A stretch of DNA of 64,000 bases from Endotrypanum monterogeii (taxonomy: Eukaryota; Euglenozoa; Kinetoplastea; Trypanosomatida; Trypanosomatidae), in the NCBI GenBank assembly GCA_000333855.2, contig CM007331.1:329624-393623 (forward strand), in the 5' to 3' direction. A program made the position numbers and the translations under genes. This document shows positions 10,301 to 20,408 of the stretch, piece by piece. The notes under the pieces were generated by a model. The model had not been told where the DNA came from, searched no databases, and saw nothing but the letters and a program-made list of their open reading frames with translations. How positions within the stretch are numbered: position 1 is the stretch's first letter; each line of letters begins with the position of its first letter.

Positions 10301-12846
10301 TCGTGAACGAAGCCAGCGCCGCCGGTGCCCTGCGAGCGCTGCTGCTCCTCACTGCTGCATCACCCTCTTTGGGGGTGATGGGCACTGAGGGATTGGCAGA
10401 TGCACTCCAAGCAGCTGCGAAGCAACCTGTTGGACCTCCACCGAGCTGGTGCGCACTCCTGCTGCAAGCGCTTCAGCAATGGGCAACCATCACGTCGACA
10501 ATAGCACTCACCGACGCCCCTCATACCGGGGGCTCGATTGTCCCTGAGCAGGATACACTCATCAACACCCTTCGTGCGATGGCGCTCGCGTCCCTCCCTA
10601 TGCAGCAGACTATTTCGTGTTCTCCCGTTCGGGCCGGATCAGCACCGGAGAACGGCAGCCGCAGTAGTGGAGAGGCTCTCTCAGCGCTGAAGCATTTAGC
10701 AAAGCAAGCGACACGTACGCTAGTCGCGCTGCTGCGCGTCCCTGGCTATAGCACGAGCGCAGCGTCTGCACTAGAATCCCTTGCGGTGGAGCTGCTGCAG
10801 CGCCTGGCTATGGGCAGACCGCTTACAAATGACGTGAAGACGGTCGCGTGGCTTGCAAGCCTCAAGGCCCTTGCGCGCTGTGCTTCCGGCACCAGCAAGG
10901 ATGACTCCGTTGCACGTGTCTGCGCTTCTTTGCTGCTGTCGCTTCCGCCCCCAAAAGTAGGTTCCTCAGCGGTGAAGTCAACCGGACAAACCGGTGATTC
11001 GTTTCCACCGATACTGCTCGCCCTTTCTTCTCTTCTTGTCACTGCTGTCGAGGACGCGAGCGATAGCGCGGAGCGGGCCAGTCCTAAAACGCTGGGGACC
11101 GTGTCGGCTGTCGCGACGGACCGCACTCATGTCGCCACAACCCAGCCTAACGGCGCTTCCTCCGTGTCACCTTTGTGCGCGAACATGTCCATCGCAGCAG
11201 CTATTGTGGACGGATGTGCCAAGGCCGTGGTGGCCCTGGCGCTGGGAGCCTCCAATACACCTAACGCTAGCGCCACCCGTGTCAACATCTGCAGCCGCTC
11301 CGATGCCGTCACCTGCGCAGCCGATGCCTTGTTGCAAGGCTACAAGGCCGTTGCTGCGTTGACCCCGGGGCGACGTGCGCCAGCCAGCATCGGCAACTGT
11401 CAGCGCCGAATATCGATTGAGGGACAGCTCGTGAAGCTAGTCTTGGCGCCCACGCCGGACATCCGCCGGGAGCTGGCGGTCTCGGTGATCCTCTCCGTGG
11501 AGGAAAATATGCACGTGCGTCACGCGGTGCAGGGAAAGTTGGCAGGGCATCTCCTCCGCCGTACGTGTGATATGCGGGTGGCTGCCTTCCTGCTGCTGAC
11601 CGCGATGTGCGAGGACTCGAAGCTCTCCTATCACCGACTCCGCGGATTGATCGAGGCTGTAGGCGATCACTTGAGGCAAAAACAAAGCAGCCAAGGGGTG
11701 TCCCTCTCGTCCCCATCAGCGCTTCACTGCTACTTGGAGTACACTGTTCCCTTTCTCGTGCTTTTCCTTGCCCATCACCCCTGCTACACGATCGAAAAGG
11801 AAGAGTCTCACTTCGTGCGCTTCCAGCGCGTGTGGCACCTCCTCATCGGGGAGTTACTTCGCCACGGAACACAGTGCGCTGGGTTTGTGGTGGAGCTACT
11901 GAGCAAGATCAAGCAGTCGGACGATGCACTGGACCCGGCGAGTGATGCATGCCGCGTCATGTGTGACCTCGCGAGTCGCGTGCTGCTGGAGTGTCTCGGT
12001 CAGCGACAGAGTCGAGCCGAGGATCTTCGCCGATACCCCGGCGCAGTACTTCTACCTTCATTTTTCGTGCGCACGTCGCGGGCTAATCCGCAGAAGCTCC
12101 TGGAGACCGTCTTCCTTGACGACGGGGTGCGTGTGGCTGCGAACGCACCATTTCGCGTGCCCAACCTCAGCGAAGGCGCTGTGGAGGTGGCGAGCAGGGG
12201 CGGCAGTCGTCAGGCTCTCTCTCGCGCATCGTCGACCGGTCGTTCTGCGGGTGATGAGAATGCCGTAAGCGTTACCGTCACCCAATACGTGCCACCGTAC
12301 GGGGTCTCACACTCTGATGTCGCAGATCCAGCGTCTTCGCTGCGAAAGCGCGAGCGCTCTCTCTCGTCCAGCGTAAGTGCAGCTGTATCTCTGTCACCCT
12401 CGGTGGGTCCGCAAGGCGACGAAACAGAGGAAAACACCTGCAACCGACCGCAGCGAGAGCGCACCGAACCGGCAATCGGAGAGAGTTGTAGGAACTCTGA
12501 CCCAGTGAGCAGCTCCACCAGCGCCCCCAATGATTTCAGTGCTAAGCAAGTGGCACAGCAGCGCCTCACTATCGACAAAGCTCTCGAGGAATTATTTCAT
12601 GGGCTCACCAAGGCAGATATTGCGCAGCTGCGCTGGAAGGTCGTCCGAAGTCGCCTCGAGGAAGCGCTATGTGCGATGTACGACGGTCCCCTACCGCAGC
12701 AGAAGCAGCTGCTCATCGCGAAAGATGGCACCGGAGTAGACTCGAAGAAAAGCAAGGGTACCCTACCGTCGGGGATAAGTTTGGAGGATCTCCTGCAGTA
12801 CGCCAAGGATCAGTTACGGATGTGGTATGAGCGTGCCCCAGCCTAA
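7393..12846 (+). CDS. PDS5: PDS5-like sister-chromatid cohesion cofactor (HEAT repeats)
   Basis: This 1817-residue alpha-helical repeat protein matches the PDS5 order of segments. After an Ala-rich stretch (CAG/GCA-encoded, ~residues 16-24) comes a PDS5-type N-terminus (LLSYLMRVYEAV, then LLTPRLLLSPIPDVSQLAGC). HEAT units follow: LLPALAPHLEHTCPEVRLLL (~466), RLFDIRPNIRLDSIRSF (~515) and LTDPHVLVRRQAVISV (~570). The block LGLRALDKNRRVRCAAVMGL with LYKEYGLAWIP (~632-660) resembles the PDS5 segment that ends in a conserved WIP-like turn, and FEKKPSLRLAIRRLF (~825) fits the next PDS5 helix pair. PDS5 binds the cohesin kleisin and regulates loading, release and acetylation on chromatin in the nucleus. 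Residues ~1560-1750 are Ser-rich and probably disordered. The start is the ATG at 7393; the preceding in-frame TTG is not used. The family call is from memory of PDS5 sequences; another HEAT protein such as SCC2 is the main alternative. Confidence 0.8.
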   Translation: MPPRSRSCSSKNTSAGAAAAAAAAEVRGKKWATTPPLPPQATPVHLSAEELRDTPDSRLLSYLMRVYEAVRGLSLEEPSQESLARETPFSAAYIQELLTPRLLLSPIPDVSQLAGCLLCDAVRLHHEQHHNASKLSYTGSERRHMPLSTPSDRPLNALGAVRAESLPFSPERCVDVLRCICACFAGLQGTITTTSPLSTVRQRQPLRRLAYLIERAATAHVFCHLLPHCNPTSEETQQALRSVFQAVGCASPAMTGELSSGTHAGRSEAAASTATCEEMVEVLRDILCTTNIVTPAQLMPLLEELIGASPTLQLMSPSASSLPSTSPTASKTRPRQRQAENSCEDGGAFITTRLLLEGMDILQPAIATWAMSNFEDGLAEVLASDALPSEHENGDGMEEGCNVTDTDEDEMRHGQQQRPHQHPPGKAATAPYDAQLSGKHHGLKAIAHVLQVLVALVELHVDLAEQLLPALAPHLEHTCPEVRLLLLRGISAAFSVNEAALRTYKATLMGPLLSRLFDIRPNIRLDSIRSFTMLLRRIADRAGGTAGDRSRTQELLLDLWQSLQPFWERLLTDPHVLVRRQAVISVTEAALAAPLLLQPAPHGDNIGAWPPREEQPSASSTACSPSYFLAHTLGLRALDKNRRVRCAAVMGLTQLYKEYGLAWIPNSLLDAACIDTGSSMSSTAPVALTPEMVIEGLLPVSLCCFSTAAATGSTQATLARWLSATPSGSSLVPQTPALFDFEKSAVEQTALCGQQHPQDGGDFDEGDALLGFGASTSSTRSLDGRGGPSSAQAPRDASTGVSTYVNALVRLCQDVDSVHFERLRRIFEKKPSLRLAIRRLFEFHAAMKKAHGDVKSAEGQHRIHSIHRLLNFLQETTGASKGEWDALFRTRDDAVRRTLLHACDASHTNWVEVREGLLRSLHGRVSTREFIFVQQTLVPQMMFPVQRAHLGELMQLLRRSIYTSAHGEVVVNEASAAGALRALLLLTAASPSLGVMGTEGLADALQAAAKQPVGPPPSWCALLLQALQQWATITSTIALTDAPHTGGSIVPEQDTLINTLRAMALASLPMQQTISCSPVRAGSAPENGSRSSGEALSALKHLAKQATRTLVALLRVPGYSTSAASALESLAVELLQRLAMGRPLTNDVKTVAWLASLKALARCASGTSKDDSVARVCASLLLSLPPPKVGSSAVKSTGQTGDSFPPILLALSSLLVTAVEDASDSAERASPKTLGTVSAVATDRTHVATTQPNGASSVSPLCANMSIAAAIVDGCAKAVVALALGASNTPNASATRVNICSRSDAVTCAADALLQGYKAVAALTPGRRAPASIGNCQRRISIEGQLVKLVLAPTPDIRRELAVSVILSVEENMHVRHAVQGKLAGHLLRRTCDMRVAAFLLLTAMCEDSKLSYHRLRGLIEAVGDHLRQKQSSQGVSLSSPSALHCYLEYTVPFLVLFLAHHPCYTIEKEESHFVRFQRVWHLLIGELLRHGTQCAGFVVELLSKIKQSDDALDPASDACRVMCDLASRVLLECLGQRQSRAEDLRRYPGAVLLPSFFVRTSRANPQKLLETVFLDDGVRVAANAPFRVPNLSEGAVEVASRGGSRQALSRASSTGRSAGDENAVSVTVTQYVPPYGVSHSDVADPASSLRKRERSLSSSVSAAVSLSPSVGPQGDETEENTCNRPQRERTEPAIGESCRNSDPVSSSTSAPNDFSAKQVAQQRLTIDKALEELFHGLTKADIAQLRWKVVRSRLEEALCAMYDGPLPQQKQLLIAKDGTGVDSKKSKGTLPSGISLEDLLQYAKDQLRMWYERAPA

Positions 12847-12973
12847 AGAATCAACACACAAATTGCAACCAGTGCTCCTTTCGCCGGTCTTTTTATGTTT
12901 ATGTGGCACAAGAATTGCGATCACCTCCAAGACCAGACGGGTCGGCACACACATATACAGACACACACACCCA

Positions 12974-13010
<37 letters not shown>

Positions 13011-14270
13011 CAGATGCTGGTTGTGTGCAGGCGTCACGTGCGCGTATGTTGCCATCCTTTGGAGCACTACAAGCGGTATTAGATCTCTTCTGTGGTGATG
13101 GATTATACGAGGTGTGAAAACAAGAGAGAGAGAGGGCGAGTTGGGTTTGGCTCACTTGGAGTGGTTGCTGCTATGGCCTGTGTTTTGTCGACGCTTGATA
13201 ACGTGGCACTCACCCATTCCCCCCCCCCCTCTCCTGTTAGATGGACGCTTTCTTGCGAGTGGCAAGTTGAGGGGTCGGAGGCGGGGATTGCAAGGAGCTC
13301 AATAGGGAGGGGAGGGGGGGCGGAACGGGGGGAGCGACACGCTGTCGGGTGCTTTCTAAATGAGTGAGGGAATGAGGTAGTGATGTGGTGGGAGCCAATC
13401 GGCATGCTGCGCAAGGCGAGCTGTCTCCCTTCTTCTTGAACACCCCCCCCCCCGCGGCGCATTGCAGTTTCTGTACCCGCCTCTTACCCTGAGAGGAATT
13501 CCGCTGTTTTGTTGAGCAAGACTCTATTGTGTGTTTGTGTGTGTGTGTGTATTTAGCTTCTCTCCATAGTGCCATGAACCTTCCGTTGATTTTCAAAAGA
13601 TTTTTGAAGAATGCATGACTGCCGAGCAATACGTCGTTTGTGCCCCCTGCAAAGGTAGGTGAAGACGAACGGCATGGATTGCTAGTATCATGCCATGACA
13701 GTATCCTTGCTGCCATCCCGCATTTCTCGTGGCCCGCCACATCTCGGTAATGTGGAGGGGTCGGTCATCTCATTCTCTAATCTCCCAATAACTCAACGAT
13801 ACCTCCTCTTCCCCCCCCCCTCCTCTACCGCCCTCAACAGATGGAGCAGTGGCTCAACGACAAATATTATAATCTCTACGTTTCCTTCTCGTGACGAGCT
13901 TGATTGTCTTGCTGTGAAGCAGTAAGAAAAAAAAATAGATTATCAAGAAAAAGGGAACCGCACGCTTTTCCCCCTCCCTCTCCCTGCCCCCTCCCCCTCC
14001 CGAAACCCGCGAACCTAACGCCTTTTTTTAGATATCAAGCGATCTGATGGTCAACGGCAACGAAAGGAAAAAAAAATAGTTACACATAAATCCACGTACA
14101 CAACCAGAAAGTACCTTTAAACACCCTGACCACAACTACAGGGACACACTGCATCATCCCTATTCCTGCTCCCCGCCCCGCCCACCGCCCCCCCCCCCAA
14201 AAAAAAAGGGTTTTGGCGAATCGAATTCACTGTTTTCCGTTTTTGTCTTCTTTTCCTGTAACGCGCGCGC

Positions 14271-14308
<38 letters not shown>

Positions 14309-14615
14309 TTCTTCGTGTAGGGAGGGTGAAGGAGAAACACGGTCTTCTGACTCTTCGTTTTCTGTCTTCCTCCTTCCGTCCGCCTGATATTTGGACTCTG
14401 CAGAGGGGAGGGAAGGGAGGCCACTGCATATTTGCCTTAGTGCCTCCCCCCCACCCCACTCACACCTTACGTGTACATCATTTCTTGATAGTTTATACCC
14501 CCTCAGGTTTTTTTCCCCCACGGGAGCATCTTTTTGTGTATCTCCTTTTATTGACCTATCACCATTTCGTGTGTGTGTGTGTGTGTGTGCGTGATTCGTC
14601 ACACATACACACACA
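12847..14615. other. Intergenic with microsatellites
   Basis: No convincing gene. It contains a (TA)n tract at about 12977-13006, poly-C and poly-G runs, several A8-A9 runs around 13925-14080, a (CG)n(TG)n tract at about 14262-14307, and a second short (GT)n just before the kinesin start. Pyrimidine blocks with AG near 14505-14530 could act as splice acceptors for the kinesin mRNA. Confidence 0.65.
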
Positions 14616-17600
14616 ATGAATGGGTCTACCTTGACCTCGTCACCCTTGTGCGGACCAACAGCCGGCGATGAAGCCGTCATCAGCGAAGGTGTGCGCGTTG
14701 TAGTGCGCGTTCGTCCACTATCAACGAAGGAGCGTGCAAATGCTGGGGTACACAACTGCGTTCGATGCCTGCCTGACTGCATCATCATCGATGGCGGTGC
14801 CCACGCACGCGCATCGATGCACCCGAAGGCGTTGATTCCCGCCTCCCAGCCGACGCGAGCAACCACTCGCCCATATCAGTTCTCGGTCGATCAAGTGTTT
14901 CACACGCACGCCTCCCAAATTGAAGTGTATGAGCAGTCCTGCAAGCGCATTGTTGAAGGCGTATTTCACGGCATTAACGGTTCTATTCTCGCCTACGGTG
15001 CCACCGGCTCTGGCAAGACGCACACCATGTTTGGCAGCACGATGAGCGCTGCTGGTATCGTGTATCAAGCTGTTCAAGATATCTTTTCGGAGAAGGAGCG
15101 GCTGGAGGAGGAGGAGGGCAAACGAGTGCGCATCAAATGTAGCTTTCTGGAGGTGTACAACGAGGATGTCTTCGATCTACTCGCCAAGCCGGCCGGCGAG
15201 GGATCCAGCGGCGTGAAGTCGTTCGCGAACGGCACTGGCGGCACCCCGGGTCGAGAAGGAAAGCGCGTTCCTCTGCAAGTGCGCGAGTCTTTCGGTACGA
15301 CGGGGAGTGCATCTCCATGGCTTGACATGAATGAAAACAGCAGCGTGCACGATGGAGGTTTGCACATTCGAGGGCTCACCCACATCTTTCCCGAGACACT
15401 TGACGATTTTGTCCGCGGCATCGAGCACGGCCACGCGCAGCGATTTGTAGCCTCTACCGGCGCTAACTCCCAATCAAGCCGCTCGCACGCCATCATTACG
15501 GTCCAGGTTGAGGTGCGTCATGGCAACACCCGTGAAGACGCTGACAACCCGCGTTCTTCGTTGTCGACGACGGATGATGCCGATGGGGCAGAGACATCCA
15601 TCGAACGTTCCCCATCAAAGAAGCCGCCTAGAAAAAAAAAGAAGAGCTCAGCGTCGACAGTAACCATAGCAAAGATTCAATTCGCGGACCTGGCAGGCTC
15701 GGAGCGGGCTGCCTCGACAAGCAACACCGGCCTCCGTCTTAGAGAGGGCGGAAACATTAATCGATCCCTGCTCGCTCTCGGTGCGGTGGTGCAAAGCCTG
15801 GTGCAGCAGAAGGTAAGACGGCGCCAAACCGGAGGCAAGGGGGGGGGCAAAATATTTATTCCCTACCGTGGATCCAAGCTAACGCGGCTCCTGCGCGACA
15901 GTATAGGCGGCAACTGCCGCACACAAATGATTTTCTGTTTGAGTCCAAGCACCAAACACACAGAGGAGACGGTGAACACCATGAAATTCGCGATGAACGC
16001 TAAGGAAATTCAGGTGGAGGCGCACAGAAACGAGTTTTCTGTCAACTCGAGTCGGTTGGCCAAAACACAAGAGGTGCTCATCGAGGAGCTGCGAGAAGAG
16101 CTCGCTCGTGCCCAGGCTGCCCTCGCCGTCTGTGGGGGCGGAGTTGCTGGGGCTGGCCTCAACAATATCAGCAGCAGCGAGGAGAATCGCTCTCAGGAGG
16201 CTGATGCAATACTAGGAGCTGGTAACCTCTCTCCCAGCAGTGAGTCAACGTCGCAGGCCAAACCCCGACAGGCGTTGTCGACGTCGAGGTGGTATAGCCC
16301 TTTCTCTCATCGTAGCAATCTCGATAGTGACCGCCGTAGTTCTGCACAGGCGCCAGCATCACTCCCCATGCCATTACGCATCAGCAGGGGTGCGCAGCGC
16401 GACACCCTCACGCCATCTGCTGTGGCTTTCTCTGGCGCCGTACCTTCGGCGTCTGAGGACCTCTCCTGCTCTTCCACGTCGCCCGGTATCCCAGATGTGT
16501 TGCAAGACAGCACTCTGCCCAGACTTTGCCCGAGTCGCACTGCCCGGCCGTCTGTCTTCGCTGAGAGCGCGCCACTTTTTTCGGAACTGGAGGCGAAACT
16601 CAAGAATTTTTCCGCACAGAAGGAAAGTCTGTACCACGAGGTGCGTGATGCGCAGGAGCGTGAACGTGAGGGAGAGATGCAACTGCGAAAGGAGCTTTGG
16701 CGGCTTGCAACGTTCCTCGTCAGCGACGCCTCCGGCAGTCGTGCCCGCGGCGAGGTGGACGGCAACGGCACCACTGCCGTTGGCGTTGCCGGCCTACGCA
16801 AGATCATTGCGAGCAAAGAAGCGGAGCAGGCCCAGCAAGCCACCGAGCTAGTAGCGCTGACAGAGCGCCTAGACGACGTAGATCGACAGTTCGCCGCCAC
16901 GCGCCAGGACTTGCTGCGTGAGCGTCAGGGTACCTCGCTGGAGCTGCTGCTAGACAACGCGCGCCTACGGCAAGGATGCACGGAGGCGGAGTGCCTGGCG
17001 GCGCACTACCACCAGGAATATCGCTCGCTGCTCAACCGCCAGGCTGAGTACGCGGAAGCACTCAGCAAGTGTGTGGAGGCTATTCAGCGCCTTCGTCCAT
17101 ACTTGGTCCAGCTTAGCGCCCAAATATCACCGACCCACAGCAGCAGTAGCAGCAGTGCTATCGCCGCCGCCGTCGAAGCGGCGAACGTGGCTCTCCTATT
17201 CGCGTTGCTTCCTACCGCATCTACCACGCAGATGGAGACTGTGTTTGAGGCCGCTTTGCGATCGACAGTGACGTCGTCTCCTTTGAAGACGACGCCACTG
17301 CCCGTCTCGCTCCCTTCAGCTTCGCTTCCGCCAGCGGCTCCCTTCTTGCACCCGCCACTGGCTCCGAGTCCAACCAAGCGCTCTGTGGGCAGCAAGAGTC
17401 GCAGCCCATTGCGAGGTGGCGGGTCGGCCGGCAATTCCGCGTCTAGTCATCTCGCACAGCATTTTCGAGATTTGATGGCCACCGCCGAGTCGATGCACCT
17501 CACAAGCACCACCGATAGAGAGGCGAGCGAGACCACCGATACAACGCGCCCGCGTCGTGGTCAATTGTGTGGCACGACAGCAGAGGGTAATCCAAGTCTC

Positions 17601-19031
17601 GAGCGGCGTCCTGGCAGCAAGCGAGCGGACAAAATCAATGACTCAGCGCACCGGGTGCCCGTCGCCGTCGCTGGCAGTGTCCCCAAGCCGTTCGGGCGCA
17701 CGTTGAGTCTTTCGGGTTTGACGCGCAGCACTTCAACAGCATCAGCGGCAGGCCAGAAGAGGCCTACGGGCTCGACAGCAGACAAGACAGCATTGAATAA
17801 GTTAGCCAGTAGACACATGCCTCGCAGCACCAACGAAGCTTCTGCCCTCGCTGCGAAGAAAAACACTGGGGGCTCGGCTCAGGGTGTGCATCGCCTCCAG
17901 CGATCTGTCTCTGCCCCGCTTTCCTTCAGTCGCTCGATGTCATATACCTCGGGCACAGGCGGTGCACCCATTCGAAAGCCCAGAGCATCTGCTGAAGCTG
18001 TCCCCGCGACGACTTCGCTGACACGGCGTCGCATTGGGGCACAAAAAGGTGCCTTGTATGGGACAGTCAGGAGGACCTCTGCAGTCAAGCCTGTTGGTGC
18101 GCCACCCTCCACCATCTCCGCCTCTTCCTCTCCCAGCGTGCGCAGCAACACCGCGTCTCTGCTGCGGACGCTCGCTTCCGACGCCAGCGCCTCCGGGGAT
18201 AACATAAAGCGGCTGCACCAGCACGGAAATGTCAATCTGCAACTTCCCGCATCCACGCGAGAGTCTACAGAGGCCACCACCAACAGCAGCGGCAGTCCAA
18301 GGAAGCAGAGCGGTAGCGCGGCCGTCAGGAAAAGACAGAAGGGCAGCAAGAAGCCCAATAAAATTGCTCTCGTCATTCCCCCCGCCTATCCAAATGTGGA
18401 GAACGTTCAGCCACGTGTGCCGCCGCAGCAATCAGAAAAGCGCAGCAGCACTAGCAGCACTAGCAGCAGCAAAATTGGCAAGTCGGGTGTATCCCAAACG
18501 ACTACAACCGCTAGAGGTCATTCCCCTTCTGCCAAAACTAGAGAGATCCCACTGCAGTGCTACGTGGGTGATGCTGACGTCAGTGTGGTGTCCCCTAGCG
18601 TCATGACCAGTTTATCCCGCATCTCATCCTCCAGTAGCGATAACAGCAGCCCCAGCACGAGCTACAAGTCAGAGACATCGCCCAATTATTATTATGGTTT
18701 AGATAAACATTCCCCCATCGATAAAGCATCTCTGCACAAGTCGAAGTGCACTTCCAATGGTGTTCCCTTCAGCTCAGATAGCACCCCCGAGCTAACGGTG
18801 GAGCGTTTGAAGGAATGTGCAGCTGTATCCGCGCCTGCGTTACCCCAATACAATGCCACCGGCTCGCCGCTTATATACAGTGGTGATGGCGCGAACAAGG
18901 AAACTACTTTACAACCGCCGCAATCACGCACGCGTACATCCTTCACAGATGACCTCATGGTAAGTCGCAGCACCTGCTTCTCCGATGCGCTGTCACCAGT
19001 CAGTCGAGGGCAGGTGTCAAACCAATGCTAA
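14616..19031 (+). CDS. Kinesin motor protein, kinesin-8-like
   Basis: This 1471-residue ATP-driven microtubule motor has its head at the N-terminus (~residues 25-465). The nucleotide-binding elements are intact: P-loop GATGSGKT at 128-135, switch I NSQSSRSH at 284-291, switch II DLAGSE at 358-363, and the closing block FIPYRGSKLTRLLRDSIGG. The GATGSGKT variant and the SIGGNCRTQM / MKFAMNAKEI ending resemble kinesin-8 (KIF18/Kip3), which shortens microtubule plus ends and positions chromosomes, but the class assignment is tentative. Coiled coils lie at ~480-510, ~653-697 and ~725-790, so it probably dimerises. From ~850 onward it is Ser/Thr/Pro-rich with basic clusters, typical of a disordered, phosphorylatable tail. 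The motor carries unusually large inserts (see findings). The ATG is the first in frame after the GT-rich spacer. Confidence 0.93.
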   Translation: MNGSTLTSSPLCGPTAGDEAVISEGVRVVVRVRPLSTKERANAGVHNCVRCLPDCIIIDGGAHARASMHPKALIPASQPTRATTRPYQFSVDQVFHTHASQIEVYEQSCKRIVEGVFHGINGSILAYGATGSGKTHTMFGSTMSAAGIVYQAVQDIFSEKERLEEEEGKRVRIKCSFLEVYNEDVFDLLAKPAGEGSSGVKSFANGTGGTPGREGKRVPLQVRESFGTTGSASPWLDMNENSSVHDGGLHIRGLTHIFPETLDDFVRGIEHGHAQRFVASTGANSQSSRSHAIITVQVEVRHGNTREDADNPRSSLSTTDDADGAETSIERSPSKKPPRKKKKSSASTVTIAKIQFADLAGSERAASTSNTGLRLREGGNINRSLLALGAVVQSLVQQKVRRRQTGGKGGGKIFIPYRGSKLTRLLRDSIGGNCRTQMIFCLSPSTKHTEETVNTMKFAMNAKEIQVEAHRNEFSVNSSRLAKTQEVLIEELREELARAQAALAVCGGGVAGAGLNNISSSEENRSQEADAILGAGNLSPSSESTSQAKPRQALSTSRWYSPFSHRSNLDSDRRSSAQAPASLPMPLRISRGAQRDTLTPSAVAFSGAVPSASEDLSCSSTSPGIPDVLQDSTLPRLCPSRTARPSVFAESAPLFSELEAKLKNFSAQKESLYHEVRDAQEREREGEMQLRKELWRLATFLVSDASGSRARGEVDGNGTTAVGVAGLRKIIASKEAEQAQQATELVALTERLDDVDRQFAATRQDLLRERQGTSLELLLDNARLRQGCTEAECLAAHYHQEYRSLLNRQAEYAEALSKCVEAIQRLRPYLVQLSAQISPTHSSSSSSAIAAAVEAANVALLFALLPTASTTQMETVFEAALRSTVTSSPLKTTPLPVSLPSASLPPAAPFLHPPLAPSPTKRSVGSKSRSPLRGGGSAGNSASSHLAQHFRDLMATAESMHLTSTTDREASETTDTTRPRRGQLCGTTAEGNPSLERRPGSKRADKINDSAHRVPVAVAGSVPKPFGRTLSLSGLTRSTSTASAAGQKRPTGSTADKTALNKLASRHMPRSTNEASALAAKKNTGGSAQGVHRLQRSVSAPLSFSRSMSYTSGTGGAPIRKPRASAEAVPATTSLTRRRIGAQKGALYGTVRRTSAVKPVGAPPSTISASSSPSVRSNTASLLRTLASDASASGDNIKRLHQHGNVNLQLPASTRESTEATTNSSGSPRKQSGSAAVRKRQKGSKKPNKIALVIPPAYPNVENVQPRVPPQQSEKRSSTSSTSSSKIGKSGVSQTTTTARGHSPSAKTREIPLQCYVGDADVSVVSPSVMTSLSRISSSSSDNSSPSTSYKSETSPNYYYGLDKHSPIDKASLHKSKCTSNGVPFSSDSTPELTVERLKECAAVSAPALPQYNATGSPLIYSGDGANKETTLQPPQSRTRTSFTDDLMVSRSTCFSDALSPVSRGQVSNQC

Positions 19032-20314
19032 AAAAAAAAAAGGTGGCCTGACCTGAGACCTGTATATATATCTATATATATGTGTGTGTGTGTGTTACAC
19101 GTTGTGTGTCTCTAGAGGGTGGTATAGTGAAGGCAGAGAGAGGGGGCTTCCATATATGCCTGCTGCACATGCGGCAGCGATGTCATCGGTGTATGCGCCT
19201 TTCTCCTTCCCCAGCATTCGCTCACCTCACCGCTGTGGGAAGTGTTCATCTCTTCTGATTTCCACCCCGCCCCCGCGCAGAGGAAACAATCTCTGAAAAA
19301 AAAAGATTAATTAAACGTTTTGCTGTTGTCGCTGTTTATTTTTTTGAGGAGAGGGGGATAAGACGAGTGGGAGAGGAGGTGGGAGGGGGGGTGCGATAAT
19401 CCACGCAGTATGCTTCTTTTTCGTGGATAAATATGCGCAACCCTCCTCCTTGTTTTGGTTTCGTTGACCCTCCATCCCCCCCCCCCCCAATGCACCGTAG
19501 TCGCCACCGCCGCGTCCATTTGTTGTTTGTGAGCTTCTCTGTTTTCCTTTTCAAGCTTTTTTAAAAATAGTTCATCAGTGAGTGGTTGAGTGTCCCTAAA
19601 GCCTCACTTTGCGACGTCCTCCTCTTCCTCAATCCCTGCCCTCTCCATTTCTCTCTATCAAGACAGCCACACAATACCCCCCCCCCTCCCCTCCCCTCCC
19701 TCCCTCCCTCCCTCCCTCCCTCCCCGCCTCCCCCTCCTTGTCTTCCCAACTCCCGTTGCTTTCCTTTTGTTGTTGCTGAGAACATCACCTCAGCAGATCT
19801 TCCTCCACCAACCCCCTCTACAACAACACCAACGAAAATATGCAGCAGTACTGAAGGGAAAAAAAGTGTATTGGGCCGCGCCCCCCTCCCCTCCCCATCT
19901 CCTCTTCCGCATGGAACAAAAAAAAAAGAAGAGGAAGTAGAGGGGAGCTAGAGGTACTCCTATCGCCTTCATGTTTGCAACCTTTTTCGTGAAGTGTATG
20001 CATGTATATATATATATATATATATATACATATACATGCATACAGCTCCTGTTGCTTTTTTTTTTCTGGATCCCCATTGCAGGTGCTTGCTGTGTTGGCA
20101 GTGTTATTATTATTATTATTATAGCTGTTTGACTACTGCTAGCGCTGTTGCTACTGTTTGGGGCTCTTCTCTCTTTTAAAAAATAAGTCTCAACCTTCTT
20201 GTTCCTTTCACCTCCTTTTTAAATATCTGTTCTGTATGCTCGTTTTTCTGATAGGTTCATGCCTTCCTCTCATGTATGTGTACTTTTTCTCGTCATGAAC
20301 GACGATACGGGCGG

Positions 20315-20341
20315 AGCACACACACAGGCACGCACACACAT

Positions 20342-20380
<39 letters not shown>

Positions 20381-20408
20381 TGTTGTGTGTGTGTGCCTGT
20401 GTGTGTGT
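20315..20408. repeat. Imperfect palindrome of CA/TA/TG repeats
   Basis: A left arm made of CA repeats with an inner AGGCACG is mirrored on the right by TG repeats with an inner GTGCCTG. They flank a central (TA)n of about 33 bases. The arms are near-complementary over roughly 30 bases, so the strand could form a long hairpin. Confidence 0.7.
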
